64,000 nt of DNA from Acidiferrimicrobium sp. IK (GTDB taxonomy: Bacteria > Actinomycetota > Acidimicrobiia > Acidimicrobiales > Palsa-688). The stretch lies in NCBI RefSeq assembly GCF_025499425.1, contig NZ_JAIMCB010000002.1, positions 124,001 through 188,000 on the forward strand, written 5' to 3'. The notes under the pieces were generated by a model. It searched no databases, was not told the origin of the DNA, and saw only the letters and a list, made by a program, of their open reading frames with translations. Position 1 is the first letter of the stretch. The number at the start of each line of letters is the position of its first letter. The translations under genes and the position numbers were made by a program. This document shows positions 30,235 to 38,973 of this stretch, piece after piece.

Positions 30235-30349
30235 TGTCAGCTCCGGAGCCCCCTGAGACGGTGGGTTCGGACGCACGGTCCACGGTCTTGCCTTTGACGC
30301 CGACATCCCATCCCCGACGTGCCGTGCGCCGCTACGAGGTGATGACGTG

Positions 30350-30661
30350 ATGCACGACGACAACCAGGAAGCGCAGCGCAAGGCGTTGCTCGCCAACTTG
30401 TTCGGGTCCGAGGTCCCCTCCGGGCTCGGGGGGCAGTTACTGCGCACCGCCGACGTCGCTGCGCTGTTCCAGGTCTCGGAGCGCACCGTGTCGGAGTGGG
30501 CCCGGCGGGGACGGATACCGTCGGTGCGGACACCGGGCGGTCATCGGCGTTATCCCGCCGAGGAGATGCGCCAGTTGCTCGCCGCGACCGAGGACGCCGC
30601 GGTGACCGAGCGCCGCATGGCTGCGATCAGCCCGCTGCGATCCCGACCCGCCAGCGCCTGA
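30350..30661 (+). CDS. BldC-like MerR-type helix-turn-helix DNA-binding protein
   Basis: 103 aa. The central domain LLRTADVAALFQVSERTVSEWARRGRIPSVRTPGGHRRYPAEEM is the AlpA/BldC-type winged helix; GGHRRY is the wing signature. Flanked by short low-complexity tails, no ligand domain. BldC in Streptomyces is a small developmental regulator that binds arrays of direct repeats. ATG 30350 is 8 nt after GAGGTG; GTG 30347 is the alternative. Targets unknown. Confidence 0.85.
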   Translation: MHDDNQEAQRKALLANLFGSEVPSGLGGQLLRTADVAALFQVSERTVSEWARRGRIPSVRTPGGHRRYPAEEMRQLLAATEDAAVTERRMAAISPLRSRPASA

Positions 30662-30733
30662 CCGCCGACCCCGCCACCCCGACACACCCCGACGCCGGGA
30701 CGCGCAGCAGAGCAGCTCCCGCCGGCCGCCGCC

Positions 30734-30739
30734 TACCCT
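30734..30739 (+). promoter_or_regulatory. -10 hexamer for leaderless cytosine deaminase mRNA
   Basis: TACCCT, then 6 nt, then the ATG at 30746. No Shine-Dalgarno sequence. The spacing places the transcription start at the A of the ATG. The -35 is not recognisable. Confidence 0.55.
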
Positions 30740-30745
30740 CGGCCC

Positions 30746-31189
30746 ATGGTCGACCCCTCCGCAGCCTTGGCCGTCGCGCTAGAAGAGGCACGCACCGGCG
30801 CCGCCGAAGGTGGAGTGCCGATCGGCGCCGCCCTGTTGGCCGCGGACGGCACCGTGCTAGGACGGGGCCACAACCGACGGATCCAAGATGGCGACCCCTC
30901 CAGCCACGGCGAGACCGACGCGTTCCGCCGGGCCGGCCGGCAGCGCTCCTACCGGTCCACCACCATGGTCACCACCCTCGCTCCGTGCTGGTATTGCAGC
31001 GGGCTGATCCGCCAGTTCGGCATCGGCACGGTCATCGTCGGTGAGTCCCGGACCTTCCAGGGCGGGATCGACTGGCTCCGCGAGATCGGGGTCAGCGTGA
31101 TCGACCTGGACGACCGAGCCTGCGCCGACCTCCTCGGCCGCTTCATCGCCGAGCACCCCGACGTCTGGGGGGAGGACATCGGCGAGTAA
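30746..31189 (+). CDS. Cytosine deaminase, yeast FCY1-like, zinc-dependent
   Basis: 147 aa member of the cytidine-deaminase fold. Zinc ligands H54 and catalytic E56 in SSHGETDAF, C81 and C84 in LAPCWYCSGLI. The HGE (rather than HAE) motif, the VVGE-type strand (IVGESRTF) and above all the C-terminus WGEDIGE recall the yeast cytosine deaminase, which ends in W-x-EDIGE. Predicted to convert cytosine to uracil and ammonia (also active on some analogues in yeast). It stands alone: no codB-like permease or other pyrimidine gene is near. Activity on guanine or another base cannot be excluded. Confidence 0.8.
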   Translation: MVDPSAALAVALEEARTGAAEGGVPIGAALLAADGTVLGRGHNRRIQDGDPSSHGETDAFRRAGRQRSYRSTTMVTTLAPCWYCSGLIRQFGIGTVIVGESRTFQGGIDWLREIGVSVIDLDDRACADLLGRFIAEHPDVWGEDIGE

Positions 31190-31200
31190 CCCCGACGATC

Positions 31201-32316
31201 TCAGGCCAGGACGTCTGCCAAGGCCACCGACGGCAGGCCGTGCGCGTCAGCCACCGACGGGTAGGTGACCTGCCCGTCATAGGTGTTGAGACCAGGAGCG
31301 AGTACCGGGTCGGCCCGCAACGCGTCGCGCCATCCCCTGTTGGCGATCTCGAGGGCGTAGGGAAGAGTGACGTTGGTCAGAGCGAACGTCGACGTGTGCG
31401 GGACCGCACCGGGCATGTTGGCGACGCAGTAGAAGACCGACTCGTGGACCTTGTACACCGGGTCGGCGTGGGTGGTGGGGCGGGAGTCCTCGAAGCATCC
31501 GCCCTGATCGATGGCGATATCGACCAGCACCGAGCCGGGTTTCATCCTCGACACCAACTCGTTGCTGACAAGCGTCGGGGCCTTCGCCCCCGGGACCAGC
31601 ACCGCCCCGATCACCAAGTCGGCGTCGAGCACCGCCCGCTCAACCTCGTAGCTGTTGGACGCGACGGTCTGGCAGTGCCCCTGATAGATGCGGTCGGCGT
31701 CGCGCAGGCGGGCGATGTTTCGGTCGAGGAGGAGGACCTCGGCCTGCATCCCCAAGGCGATGGCCGCCGCGTTCATACCCGATACCCCTGCGCCGATGAC
31801 CACCACCTTGGCGGCGTAGACGCCCGACACCCCTCCCATGAGCACGCCGCGACCACCGCCGTCTCGCTGCAGGTGGTGGGCGCCGGCCTGGGGAGCCATG
31901 CGACCCGCCACCTCCGACATGGGCGCGAGCAGCGGAAGGGTGCCGTCGGGCAGCATCACCGTCTCGTAGGCGATGGCCGTGGTGCCCGCGTTGAGCAACG
32001 CCTCGGTGCAGGGTCTCGACGCCGCGAGGTGGAGGTAGGTGAAAAGGACCAGGTCCTTGCGCAGCCGGTGGTACTCCTCTGGGACCGGTTCCTTCACCTT
32101 GAGGACCAGGTCCGCGTCACCCCAGGCCTCGTCCGCGGTGGCCACCATGACGGCCCCGGCGGCCACGAAGTCCTCGTCGGGGATGGAGGAGCCGACGCCG
32201 GCGCCCTGTTGCACCAGCACCGTGTGCCCCGAACGCACCAGTTCGTGGACTCCCGCAGGGGTGCACGCCACCCGGTATTCGTGGTTCTTGACCTCGCTCG
32301 GAACTCCGACGATCAC
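31201..32316 (-). CDS. ald: Alanine dehydrogenase
   Basis: NAD-dependent interconversion of L-alanine and pyruvate plus ammonia; 371 aa. N-terminus VIVGVPSEVKNHEYRVACTP, catalytic-type KVKEP and YLHLAA, NAD loop VVVIGAGVSGMNAA, and DIAIDQGGCFEDSRPTTH near the end. GTG 32316 overlaps the permease stop by 4 nt (GTGA), with AGGAGGAG about 10 nt upstream. As last gene of ald-permease-aldehyde dehydrogenase, it probably recycles alanine made by the divergent aminotransferase. Confidence 0.95.
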   Translation of the reverse strand: MIVGVPSEVKNHEYRVACTPAGVHELVRSGHTVLVQQGAGVGSSIPDEDFVAAGAVMVATADEAWGDADLVLKVKEPVPEEYHRLRKDLVLFTYLHLAASRPCTEALLNAGTTAIAYETVMLPDGTLPLLAPMSEVAGRMAPQAGAHHLQRDGGGRGVLMGGVSGVYAAKVVVIGAGVSGMNAAAIALGMQAEVLLLDRNIARLRDADRIYQGHCQTVASNSYEVERAVLDADLVIGAVLVPGAKAPTLVSNELVSRMKPGSVLVDIAIDQGGCFEDSRPTTHADPVYKVHESVFYCVANMPGAVPHTSTFALTNVTLPYALEIANRGWRDALRADPVLAPGLNTYDGQVTYPSVADAHGLPSVALADVLA

Positions 32317-33992
32317 GACGTGGTCTCCTCCTGCTTGATTTCGGCCTCGATCTCTTCCTCCGCCAGTTCGGCGGCAATGGCCACCGCCACCGTATCCCCC
32401 TCGGGCACGAGGATCGGCGTGGCCTGGTTCAAGGTGACACCCTCGAAGTAGTAGGGCGTAACCCGGCGGTACACCGCGATGATGACGTAGCCGAGCGCCA
32501 ACGACAGCACACCGCTGAAGAAAATGCCCCCGATCCGCCAGTGCGGCGACAACGGCAGTGTCCACGATGTGGTGCTGTTGCCGGCCTGCCAGTAGTAGTA
32601 GCAGCCGTACCCGAAGAAGAACGACAGGACCGCCGCGCCGACCAGCGGGAACACGCCCGCCGTCAAAAGCATCCGGGGACTGCTGCGAAGCTGCTTTCGG
32701 TACCACCAGACGCACTCGTAGCCGGTCATTGCGTAGTAGAACGCGATCGGCAACCCGATGGCACCGATGAGGTCGACCAGCACCTTCCCGCTGTTGATGT
32801 AGTTGGTCGCGGCGTAAAAGACGATCGAGACCACGCCCATGCCGACCGTCGACCAGGTCGGGGTCATGTACTTGGGATGGATCCGAGCGAACCGGGCCGG
32901 GATCGCCCGGTACACGGCCATCGACAGTGTCGTGCGGGCGGTCGGGAGGATGGTCGTGAGCGTCGAGGCCATCGCGGAGGTGAGGACCATGAACACCAGC
33001 AGCTTCGCCAGGACGTGACCGAACCCGTGCGACCCGAAGACCGCGCCGCCGAGGATCGACAAGACGTCGCTGCTGTTGTTGGAGTTGTTCAGGCCGATGC
33101 CGTGGGTGCCCAGGCCCGCGAAGGCCGTGGTCGCCACCGACACGAGGCAATAGGTGACCAGCAAGACGACGGTGGCGAGCAGTGCGGCCCGCCCGGGGGT
33201 CCGGTTCTTGTCCCTGGTCTCCTCGTTGATGGACACCGCGGTGTCCCATCCCCAGTAGATGAAGATCGTCGTCAGCAGCCCGATGGTGACCGCGGACAGC
33301 GATCCGGCACCGAAGGGATTGAACCATCCCAGATGGAAGTGATGCGGCCCGGCACCCGCCGCGTGAGCCTTGATGTCCGCGGGGTCGGCGGAGGGAGCCG
33401 AGCCGGCATAGACCTTCACCAGGGCGTAGACCGACAGGACGCTCAGCATCGTGATCTCGATGGCCAGCAGCGCGTACTGGATGTTGGCGCTGATCTCGAT
33501 GCCGAGATAGCAGATGGCGCACATGACGATGATCCACCCGATACCGGCGATCAGCGTCCAGCCGGAGCTGGCCGCCAGACCGTCCGCGCCGAAGAGCAGA
33601 AACATGTACTGGCCAGCGACCTGGGCCAGGTTGGCCATCACGATGACGTCGGCGACCACGATCGCCCATCCGCCCATCCACCCGGTCTTCGGCCCGAACG
33701 CCTTGGCCCCCCAAGTGAACGTCGTGCCGCAGTCGGGCATGTCCCGGTTGAGCCGGTTGTAGCCCTGCGCGATGAGCACCATCGGCACGAAGGCCAGCAG
33801 CACAATGGCCGGGGCGTGGAAGCCGACGATGGCGACGATGTAGCCGAGGGCGGCGGCCAGCGAATACGCCGGAGCGACCGAGCTGATCGCGATGACAGTG
33901 GTGGACAGCAGCCCGATCGCGCCGACCTTCAGGCCCTTGCCTTCACCGCTGCCGTTGGACGCGTCCGACGCGTGATGCGACGCCTTCTCCAT
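32313..33992 (-). CDS. APC superfamily amino acid/polyamine permease
   Basis: Inner-membrane importer, 559 aa, about 12-14 hydrophobic helices. Features: LLSTTVIAISSVAPAYSLAAALG in helix 1, a DMPDCGTTFTWGAKAFGPKTGWMGG loop and YWGWDTAVSINEETRDKNRTPG, the APC signature region. ATG 33992 with GAAGGGG upstream; longer frames to 34247 are shadow. 17 nt after the aldehyde dehydrogenase. The cluster suggests putrescine, GABA or a related amine as substrate. Confidence 0.88.
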   Translation of the reverse strand: MEKASHHASDASNGSGEGKGLKVGAIGLLSTTVIAISSVAPAYSLAAALGYIVAIVGFHAPAIVLLAFVPMVLIAQGYNRLNRDMPDCGTTFTWGAKAFGPKTGWMGGWAIVVADVIVMANLAQVAGQYMFLLFGADGLAASSGWTLIAGIGWIIVMCAICYLGIEISANIQYALLAIEITMLSVLSVYALVKVYAGSAPSADPADIKAHAAGAGPHHFHLGWFNPFGAGSLSAVTIGLLTTIFIYWGWDTAVSINEETRDKNRTPGRAALLATVVLLVTYCLVSVATTAFAGLGTHGIGLNNSNNSSDVLSILGGAVFGSHGFGHVLAKLLVFMVLTSAMASTLTTILPTARTTLSMAVYRAIPARFARIHPKYMTPTWSTVGMGVVSIVFYAATNYINSGKVLVDLIGAIGLPIAFYYAMTGYECVWWYRKQLRSSPRMLLTAGVFPLVGAAVLSFFFGYGCYYYWQAGNSTTSWTLPLSPHWRIGGIFFSGVLSLALGYVIIAVYRRVTPYYFEGVTLNQATPILVPEGDTVAVAIAAELAEEEIEAEIKQEETTS

Positions 33993-34009
33993 CGATTGTC
34001 GCCCCTTCC

Positions 34010-35467
34010 CTACTCGTATGCGCTCATTACGTGTTTGATGCGGGTGTAGTCCTCGAAGCCGTACATCGAAAGGTCCTTGCCGTAGCCCGAATGCTTGAAC
34101 CCGCCGTGGGGCATCTCGGCCACGATCGGAATATGGGTGTTGATCCACACCGCCCCGAAGTCGAGCCGGCGGGACACCCGGAGGGCTCGTCCGTGGTCCT
34201 TGGTCCAAACGCTCGATGCCAGGCCGTACTCGACCCCGTTGGCCCACGCCACGGCCTGGTCCTCGTCGGCGAAGCGCTGGACGGTAATGACGGGCCCGAA
34301 GATCTCGCTTTGGGCCAGCTCGTCGTCTTGCTCCACGTCGGCGACAACGGTGGGCGGGAAGAAGTAGCCCTGGCCGCCGGCCGGCGCGCCCCCAGCGGCG
34401 ACGCGCACGTGCGACGGGGCTCTTTGCAAGAAGCCGGCGACCCGCTCCAACTGGTTGGCGTTGTTGAGAGGGCCGAAGGCGGCGTCGGGGCGGTCCAGCC
34501 CGCCGAAAGGCGTGGCCGCGGCCTGCTCAGCCAGGGCATCCACCAGGTCGCCGTAGAGGCCCGGGGCGGCCAGCACCCGGGTGGCCGCGGTGCAGTCCTG
34601 GCCGGCGTTGAACCACCCGGCACCCGCGATGCCTTCGGCGACGGCCGCCACGTCGACGTCGTCGAACACGATCACCGGCGCCTTCCCGCCCAACTCCAAG
34701 TGGACCTTCTTCAGGTCCTGGGCCGCCGCCACGGCGACCTCCCGGCCCGCCCGCACGCTGCCGGTGATCGACACCATCTGCGGTACGGGGTGCGAGACCA
34801 GAGCGCGGCCCGTCTCCCGGTCGCCGCACACGACGTTGAACACGCCCGGCGGGAACAGGTCGGCGGCCATCTCGGCCAGCATCACCGAGGTCACCGGCGT
34901 GGTGTCCGACGGCTTGAGGACGACGGTGTTACCCGCAGCCAGAGCCGGCGCGATCTTCCACACCGCCATCATCAGCGGGTAGTTCCACGGCGTGACCTGG
35001 GCGCACACCCCGATGGGCTCGCGCCGGATCCACGACGTGTGGCCCGCCATGTACTCGCCCGCGGAGCGCCCCTCGAGGACCCTGGCCGCGCCGGCGAAGA
35101 ACCGCAGCTGGTCCACGCAGGGCGGGATCTCCTCGCTGCGGGTCAGGGCGAGAGGCTTGCCGGTCTGGCGACCTTCGGCCTCGATGAAATCCTCCGCGTG
35201 CTCCTCCAGGCGATCGGCCAGCTTCAGCAGGGCGACGCTTCGCTGCGCCGGGGTGGCGTCGCGCCATCCGTCGAAGGCCCGGGCCGCCGCCCGGCACGCC
35301 AGGTCGACGTCGTGCGCGCCGGAGCGGACCGCCTGCAGGTAGGCCCTACCGGTGGAGGGATCCACGACGGGTGTGGTGGCCCGGTCTGTCGCGTCGACGA
35401 ATCCGCCGTCGACGAAGTTGCGGACCATGCCGTCGTCACCGGCGGTGAGCGGGTTTGTGGCTGACAC
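34010..35467 (-). CDS. NAD-dependent aldehyde dehydrogenase, probably gamma-aminobutyraldehyde dehydrogenase
   Basis: 485 aa. ALDH signatures: TPWNYPLMMAVWKIAPALAAGNTVVLKPSD, ITGSVRAGREV, catalytic-loop Glu in HLELGGKAPVIVFDD (E about 252) and the nucleophile Cys in FNAGQDCTAATR (C about 287). QDCTAATR with GFKHSGYGKDLS at the end resembles PatD/PuuC-type aminobutyraldehyde dehydrogenases. GTG 35467. Divergent from the Lrp/AsnC gene; with the aminotransferase it would turn putrescine into GABA. Exact substrate is inferred from context. Confidence 0.87.
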   Translation of the reverse strand: MSATNPLTAGDDGMVRNFVDGGFVDATDRATTPVVDPSTGRAYLQAVRSGAHDVDLACRAAARAFDGWRDATPAQRSVALLKLADRLEEHAEDFIEAEGRQTGKPLALTRSEEIPPCVDQLRFFAGAARVLEGRSAGEYMAGHTSWIRREPIGVCAQVTPWNYPLMMAVWKIAPALAAGNTVVLKPSDTTPVTSVMLAEMAADLFPPGVFNVVCGDRETGRALVSHPVPQMVSITGSVRAGREVAVAAAQDLKKVHLELGGKAPVIVFDDVDVAAVAEGIAGAGWFNAGQDCTAATRVLAAPGLYGDLVDALAEQAAATPFGGLDRPDAAFGPLNNANQLERVAGFLQRAPSHVRVAAGGAPAGGQGYFFPPTVVADVEQDDELAQSEIFGPVITVQRFADEDQAVAWANGVEYGLASSVWTKDHGRALRVSRRLDFGAVWINTHIPIVAEMPHGGFKHSGYGKDLSMYGFEDYTRIKHVMSAYE

Positions 35468-35574
35468 AGGTGTTCCCCCCGTGGTTTCTGGATGTCAAGC
35501 GACGCGATCATGGCACAAGAGGCGCCAAGCGCAAAGGAATCCTTCGTGATCGCCGTGTTTCAGCAATGTTTCCC

Positions 35575-35610
35575 TTGACAATTGGGGTGATTGCCGTCAC
35601 ACTGCCGGAG
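35575..35610 (+). promoter_or_regulatory. Promoter of the Lrp/AsnC gene with dyad
   Basis: TTGACA (35575-35580), 17 nt, then a weak CACACT (35598-35603), 7 nt before the ATG at 35611, so the mRNA may be leaderless. CAAT-N7-ATTG and TGAC-N16-GTCA dyads span the same segment and may be an autoregulatory Lrp site. Confidence 0.45.
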
Positions 35611-36099
35611 ATGATGAGCAGCGGTGGCAGCGAGAGCCCGATCCGCGATGCCAGTGGTCGCCTCGACCGGCTGAGCAAGCTCATCATCGAGCAGCTGCAG
35701 GAGGACGGGCGCCGGTCGTACGCGGCCATCGCCCGCGCCGTCGGCCTTTCCGAGGCGGCCACCCGCCAGCGGGTCCAACGGCTGCTCGACGAGGGCATCG
35801 TGCAGATCGCCGCGGTCACCGACGCCGCCGCCGTTGGGTTCCACCGCATGGCCATGCTCGGCATCAAGGTCGAGGGCGAGCTGCAGGCAGTGGCCGAGAA
35901 GATCACCGGAGTCGCCGAGGCCGAGTACGTGGTTGTCTGCGCCGGCCAGTTCGACTGCCTCGTCGAGCTGATCTGCGAAGACGACGAGCACCTACTGCGC
36001 GTCGTCGACCACGTGCGGGCCATCCCTGGGGTCCGCAGCACCGAGACGTTCGTCTACTTGAAAGTCGCGAAGGAGAGCTACCAATGGGGAACCCGATGA
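35611..36099 (+). CDS. Lrp/AsnC family transcriptional regulator
   Basis: 162 aa. N-terminal HTH (about 15-65: RLDRLSKLIIEQLQEDGRRSY, AAIARAVGLSEAATRQRVQRL) and a C-terminal RAM ligand domain (AMLGIKVEGELQAVAEKI, YVVVCAGQFDCLVELICED). ATG 35611 is chosen from the 7-nt spacing to the -10; ATG 35614 and GTG 35587 are alternatives. First gene of an operon with the aminotransferase and FAD oxidoreductase and divergent from aldehyde dehydrogenase-permease-ald, so it likely controls the whole amine-degradation cluster. Confidence 0.9.
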   Translation: MMSSGGSESPIRDASGRLDRLSKLIIEQLQEDGRRSYAAIARAVGLSEAATRQRVQRLLDEGIVQIAAVTDAAAVGFHRMAMLGIKVEGELQAVAEKITGVAEAEYVVVCAGQFDCLVELICEDDEHLLRVVDHVRAIPGVRSTETFVYLKVAKESYQWGTR

Positions 36100-37520
36100 A
36101 CGAGACCGATCCCATCGGACCCGAGCACGGCTCGCAGCCTTTGGCCGGCGAGACGCCGGAACAGCAGGCGCAGCAGGCGGCCGCCCGCCGGCACCTGTGG
36201 ATGCACTTCACCCGCATGAGCTCCTACGCGGAGCATGAGGTCCCCGTGATGGTCCGCGGCGAGGGGCCTTGGGTGTGGGATCAGCGGGGTCGCCGCTACC
36301 TAGACGGACTCTCCGGCTTGTTCGTGGTGCAGGTCGGTCACGGCCGCCACGAGCTGGCCGAGGCCGCCTCGCGGCAGGCTTCGCAGCTGGCGTACTTTCC
36401 GCTTTGGAGCTACGCCCACCCCAACGCCATCGAGCTGTCGGAGAGACTCGCCCAGCTGGCGCCAGGTGACCTCAACCGGGTCTTTTTCACCACCGGCGGC
36501 GGGGAGGCGGTGGAGACGGCATGGAAGCTGGCCCGCCAGTACTTCCGCGCCACTGGGAAACCCGGCAAGTACAAGGTGATCTCCCGGGACATCGCCTACC
36601 ACGGCACGACGATGGGGGCGCTGTCGATCACCGGGCTGCCTTCGATCAAGGAGCCGTTCGAGCCCCTCGTCCCTGGCGCGGTCAAGGTCCACAACACCAA
36701 CTTCTACCGGGCCCCCGAGTACGGCGACGACCTGGAGCGCTTCGGCCAGTGGGCGGCCGATGACATCGAGCGCCGCATCGAGATGGAAGGGGCCGACACC
36801 GTCGCCGCGGTGTTCCTCGAGCCGGTGCAAAACGCCGGCGGCTGCTTCCCTCCGCCTCCGGGATACTTCCAGCGGGTACGGGAGATCTGTGACCGCCACG
36901 ACGTGCTGCTGGTCTCCGACGAGGTGATCTGCGCGTTCGGGCGCCTCGGGTCGTGGTTCGGCGCCGAGCGTTTCGGCTACCAGCCGGACATGATCACCTG
37001 CGCCAAGGGCCTGACGTCGGGCTACTCGCCTCTCGGAGCGGTCCTCATCGACGACCGCCTGATGGAGCCGTTCCTCACCGGCGACGCGTCGTTTTCGCAC
37101 GGCTTCACCTTCGGCGGCCACCCGGTTTCGACCGCGGTGGCGCTGGCCAACTTGGACCTGTTCGAGAAGGAGGACATTATCGGCGGGGCGGACCGCCGGG
37201 CCGGGGCGTTCCGGGCGGTGCTCGACGGCCTGCGGGACCTGCCGATCGTCGGCGACGTCCGCGGCGAGGGCTACTTCTACGGCATCGAGCTGGTCAAGGA
37301 CAAGGGCACCAAAGAGTCCTTCAACGACGAAGAATCCGAGCACCTGCTGCGAGGCTTCCTGTCCGGGGCCCTTTTCGACGCCGGCCTGATCTGCCGGGCC
37401 GACGACCGAGGCGATCCGGTGATCCAGCTGGCGCCCCCTCTCATCTGCGATCAGGAGCACTTCGACCTGATCGGCCAGATCCTGCGCGGGGTGCTCAGCG
37501 AGGCGTGGACCCGACTCTGA
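36084..37520 (+). CDS. Class III PLP-dependent aminotransferase (putrescine/omega-amino type)
   Basis: 478 aa. WVWDQRGRRYLDGLSGLFVVQVGHG, FFTTGGGEAVETAWKLARQY (phosphate site), YHGTTMGALSITG, EPVQNAGGCFPPPPGYFQ, LLVSDEVICAFGRLGSWFG (PLP Asp) and the Schiff-base lysine in TCAKGLTSGYSPLG. Strong AAGGAG site (36069-36074) 9 nt before ATG 36084, which overlaps the regulator by 16 nt; ATG 36096 would give an ATGA overlap instead. Resembles pyruvate-dependent omega-aminotransferases (putrescine or beta-alanine/GABA). With pyruvate as acceptor it yields L-alanine, matching ald in the same cluster. Confidence 0.9.
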   Translation: MGNPMNETDPIGPEHGSQPLAGETPEQQAQQAAARRHLWMHFTRMSSYAEHEVPVMVRGEGPWVWDQRGRRYLDGLSGLFVVQVGHGRHELAEAASRQASQLAYFPLWSYAHPNAIELSERLAQLAPGDLNRVFFTTGGGEAVETAWKLARQYFRATGKPGKYKVISRDIAYHGTTMGALSITGLPSIKEPFEPLVPGAVKVHNTNFYRAPEYGDDLERFGQWAADDIERRIEMEGADTVAAVFLEPVQNAGGCFPPPPGYFQRVREICDRHDVLLVSDEVICAFGRLGSWFGAERFGYQPDMITCAKGLTSGYSPLGAVLIDDRLMEPFLTGDASFSHGFTFGGHPVSTAVALANLDLFEKEDIIGGADRRAGAFRAVLDGLRDLPIVGDVRGEGYFYGIELVKDKGTKESFNDEESEHLLRGFLSGALFDAGLICRADDRGDPVIQLAPPLICDQEHFDLIGQILRGVLSEAWTRL

Positions 37521-38908
37521 CCGTCAACGGCGAGGTCAGCTTCTGGCACGCCGCGCTGGGCGGCGCCGGCGCCACCCGACCGGCGCTGCCAGGCCCTACC
37601 GATGCCGATGTATGCGTCGTCGGTGCCGGCTACACCGGTCTGTGGACCGCGTGGTATCTGAGCCGCCTCGACCCCGGCCTGCGCATCGTGGTCCTCGAGG
37701 CCGCCCACGTCGGTTTCGGTGCCAGTGGCCGCAACGGCGGTTGGCTCTCGGGGATCCTTCCCGGTAGCCGCGACAGGTTGGCCAAAGGGGCGGGCGGGCG
37801 GGACGGGGTGCTGGCGCTTCAACGTCAACTGCGCGCCGCGGTCGGCGATGTCGTGGCCTGGACCCGCGAGCAGGGGGTGGACGCCGATGTCGCCGTGGGC
37901 GGCTCCTTGGCGGTGGCCACCACCGGCGCCGGCCTGGGCCGCCTGCGCGCCGAGCTAGCCGAGGAACGAGACTGGGGTGCCTCCCCCGACGACATCGAAG
38001 AGCTTTCGCCCGACGCGGTGAACGACCGGGTCCGGGTGGCCGGGGCGCAAGGCGGGCTGTTCAGCCGCCACTGCGCCAGGATCCAGCCGGCCAAGCTGGT
38101 CCGGGGCCTCGCTGACGCCGTCGAGCGGCACGGCGTCGTCCTCCATGAGAACACCCCAGTGGAGGTCGTCGGGCCGGGCCTCGCCCGTACCCCCCTGGGC
38201 GACGTCCGCGCCCGGTGGGTGGTCCGGGCCACCGAGGGCTTCACCGCCGGCCTGCCCGGCCACCGCCGCGACCTCCTGCCGATGAACTCGTCGATGATCG
38301 TCACCGAGCCCCTCGACGCGCCCGTCTGGGACGCCATCGGCTGGCAGGGCGCGGAGACCGTGCGCGACGCAGCCCACGCCTACGTCTACGCGCAGCGCAC
38401 CGCGGACGATCGCATCGCGATCGGGGGGCGTGGCGTGCCCTACCGCTTCGGGTCCCGCACCGACCGCGGGGGAGCGACCCACGAGGCGACGATCGCCGCC
38501 CTCACCACCGCTTTGCACCGGCTGTGGCCGGCGACGGCCGGAGCGGCGATCGCGCACGGGTGGTGCGGGGTGCTCGGCGTGGCCCGCGACTGGTGCCCGA
38601 CGGTGGCCGCCGACCCCTCTACCGGCTTGGCCTGGGCGGGGGGCTACGTCGGTGACGGGGTGACCACCGCCCACCTCGCCGGGCGGACGCTCGCCGAGCT
38701 GCTGACCGGCACCGACAGCGAACGGACCCGGCTCCCGTGGATCGGGCGTAGCCCCCGCCGCTGGGAACCCGAGCCGTTCCGGTGGGCCGGCGTGCGGGCC
38801 GTCTACTCGCTCTACCGCAGGGCCGACCGATCGGAGGCGGCGGCGCCGCAGCGGGCTGCGTCGTCTCCGCTGGCGGTGCTCGCCGACCGCATCTCCGGCC
38901 GCCCGTGA
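37505..38908 (+). CDS. FAD-dependent oxidoreductase, PuuB/DadA-like
   Basis: 467 aa, DAO family. FAD-binding DVCVVGAGYTGLWTAWYLSRLDPGLRIVVLEA near residues 33-64, GASGRNGGWLSG after it, and a C-terminal WAGGYVGDGVTTAHLAGRTLAELLTG. The family oxidises secondary amines or gamma-glutamylputrescine. GTG 37505 overlaps the aminotransferase end by 16 nt. A glutamylputrescine synthetase is not present here, so a direct amine or amino acid substrate is equally possible. Confidence 0.85.
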   Translation: MDPTLTVNGEVSFWHAALGGAGATRPALPGPTDADVCVVGAGYTGLWTAWYLSRLDPGLRIVVLEAAHVGFGASGRNGGWLSGILPGSRDRLAKGAGGRDGVLALQRQLRAAVGDVVAWTREQGVDADVAVGGSLAVATTGAGLGRLRAELAEERDWGASPDDIEELSPDAVNDRVRVAGAQGGLFSRHCARIQPAKLVRGLADAVERHGVVLHENTPVEVVGPGLARTPLGDVRARWVVRATEGFTAGLPGHRRDLLPMNSSMIVTEPLDAPVWDAIGWQGAETVRDAAHAYVYAQRTADDRIAIGGRGVPYRFGSRTDRGGATHEATIAALTTALHRLWPATAGAAIAHGWCGVLGVARDWCPTVAADPSTGLAWAGGYVGDGVTTAHLAGRTLAELLTGTDSERTRLPWIGRSPRRWEPEPFRWAGVRAVYSLYRRADRSEAAAPQRAASSPLAVLADRISGRP

Positions 38909-38973
38909 CCGCCGGGGCGGCGACTCCGGCCTCCAGCTTCCGGTCAGCGGGCGAGATCGCCGATACTGGTGGC

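Noticed and set aside
32541-34049. Long plus-strand ORF over the permease gene
   Set aside because: Antisense shadow with Arg/His/Asp-rich composition typical of GC-rich third positions; the minus frame is a clear APC permease.
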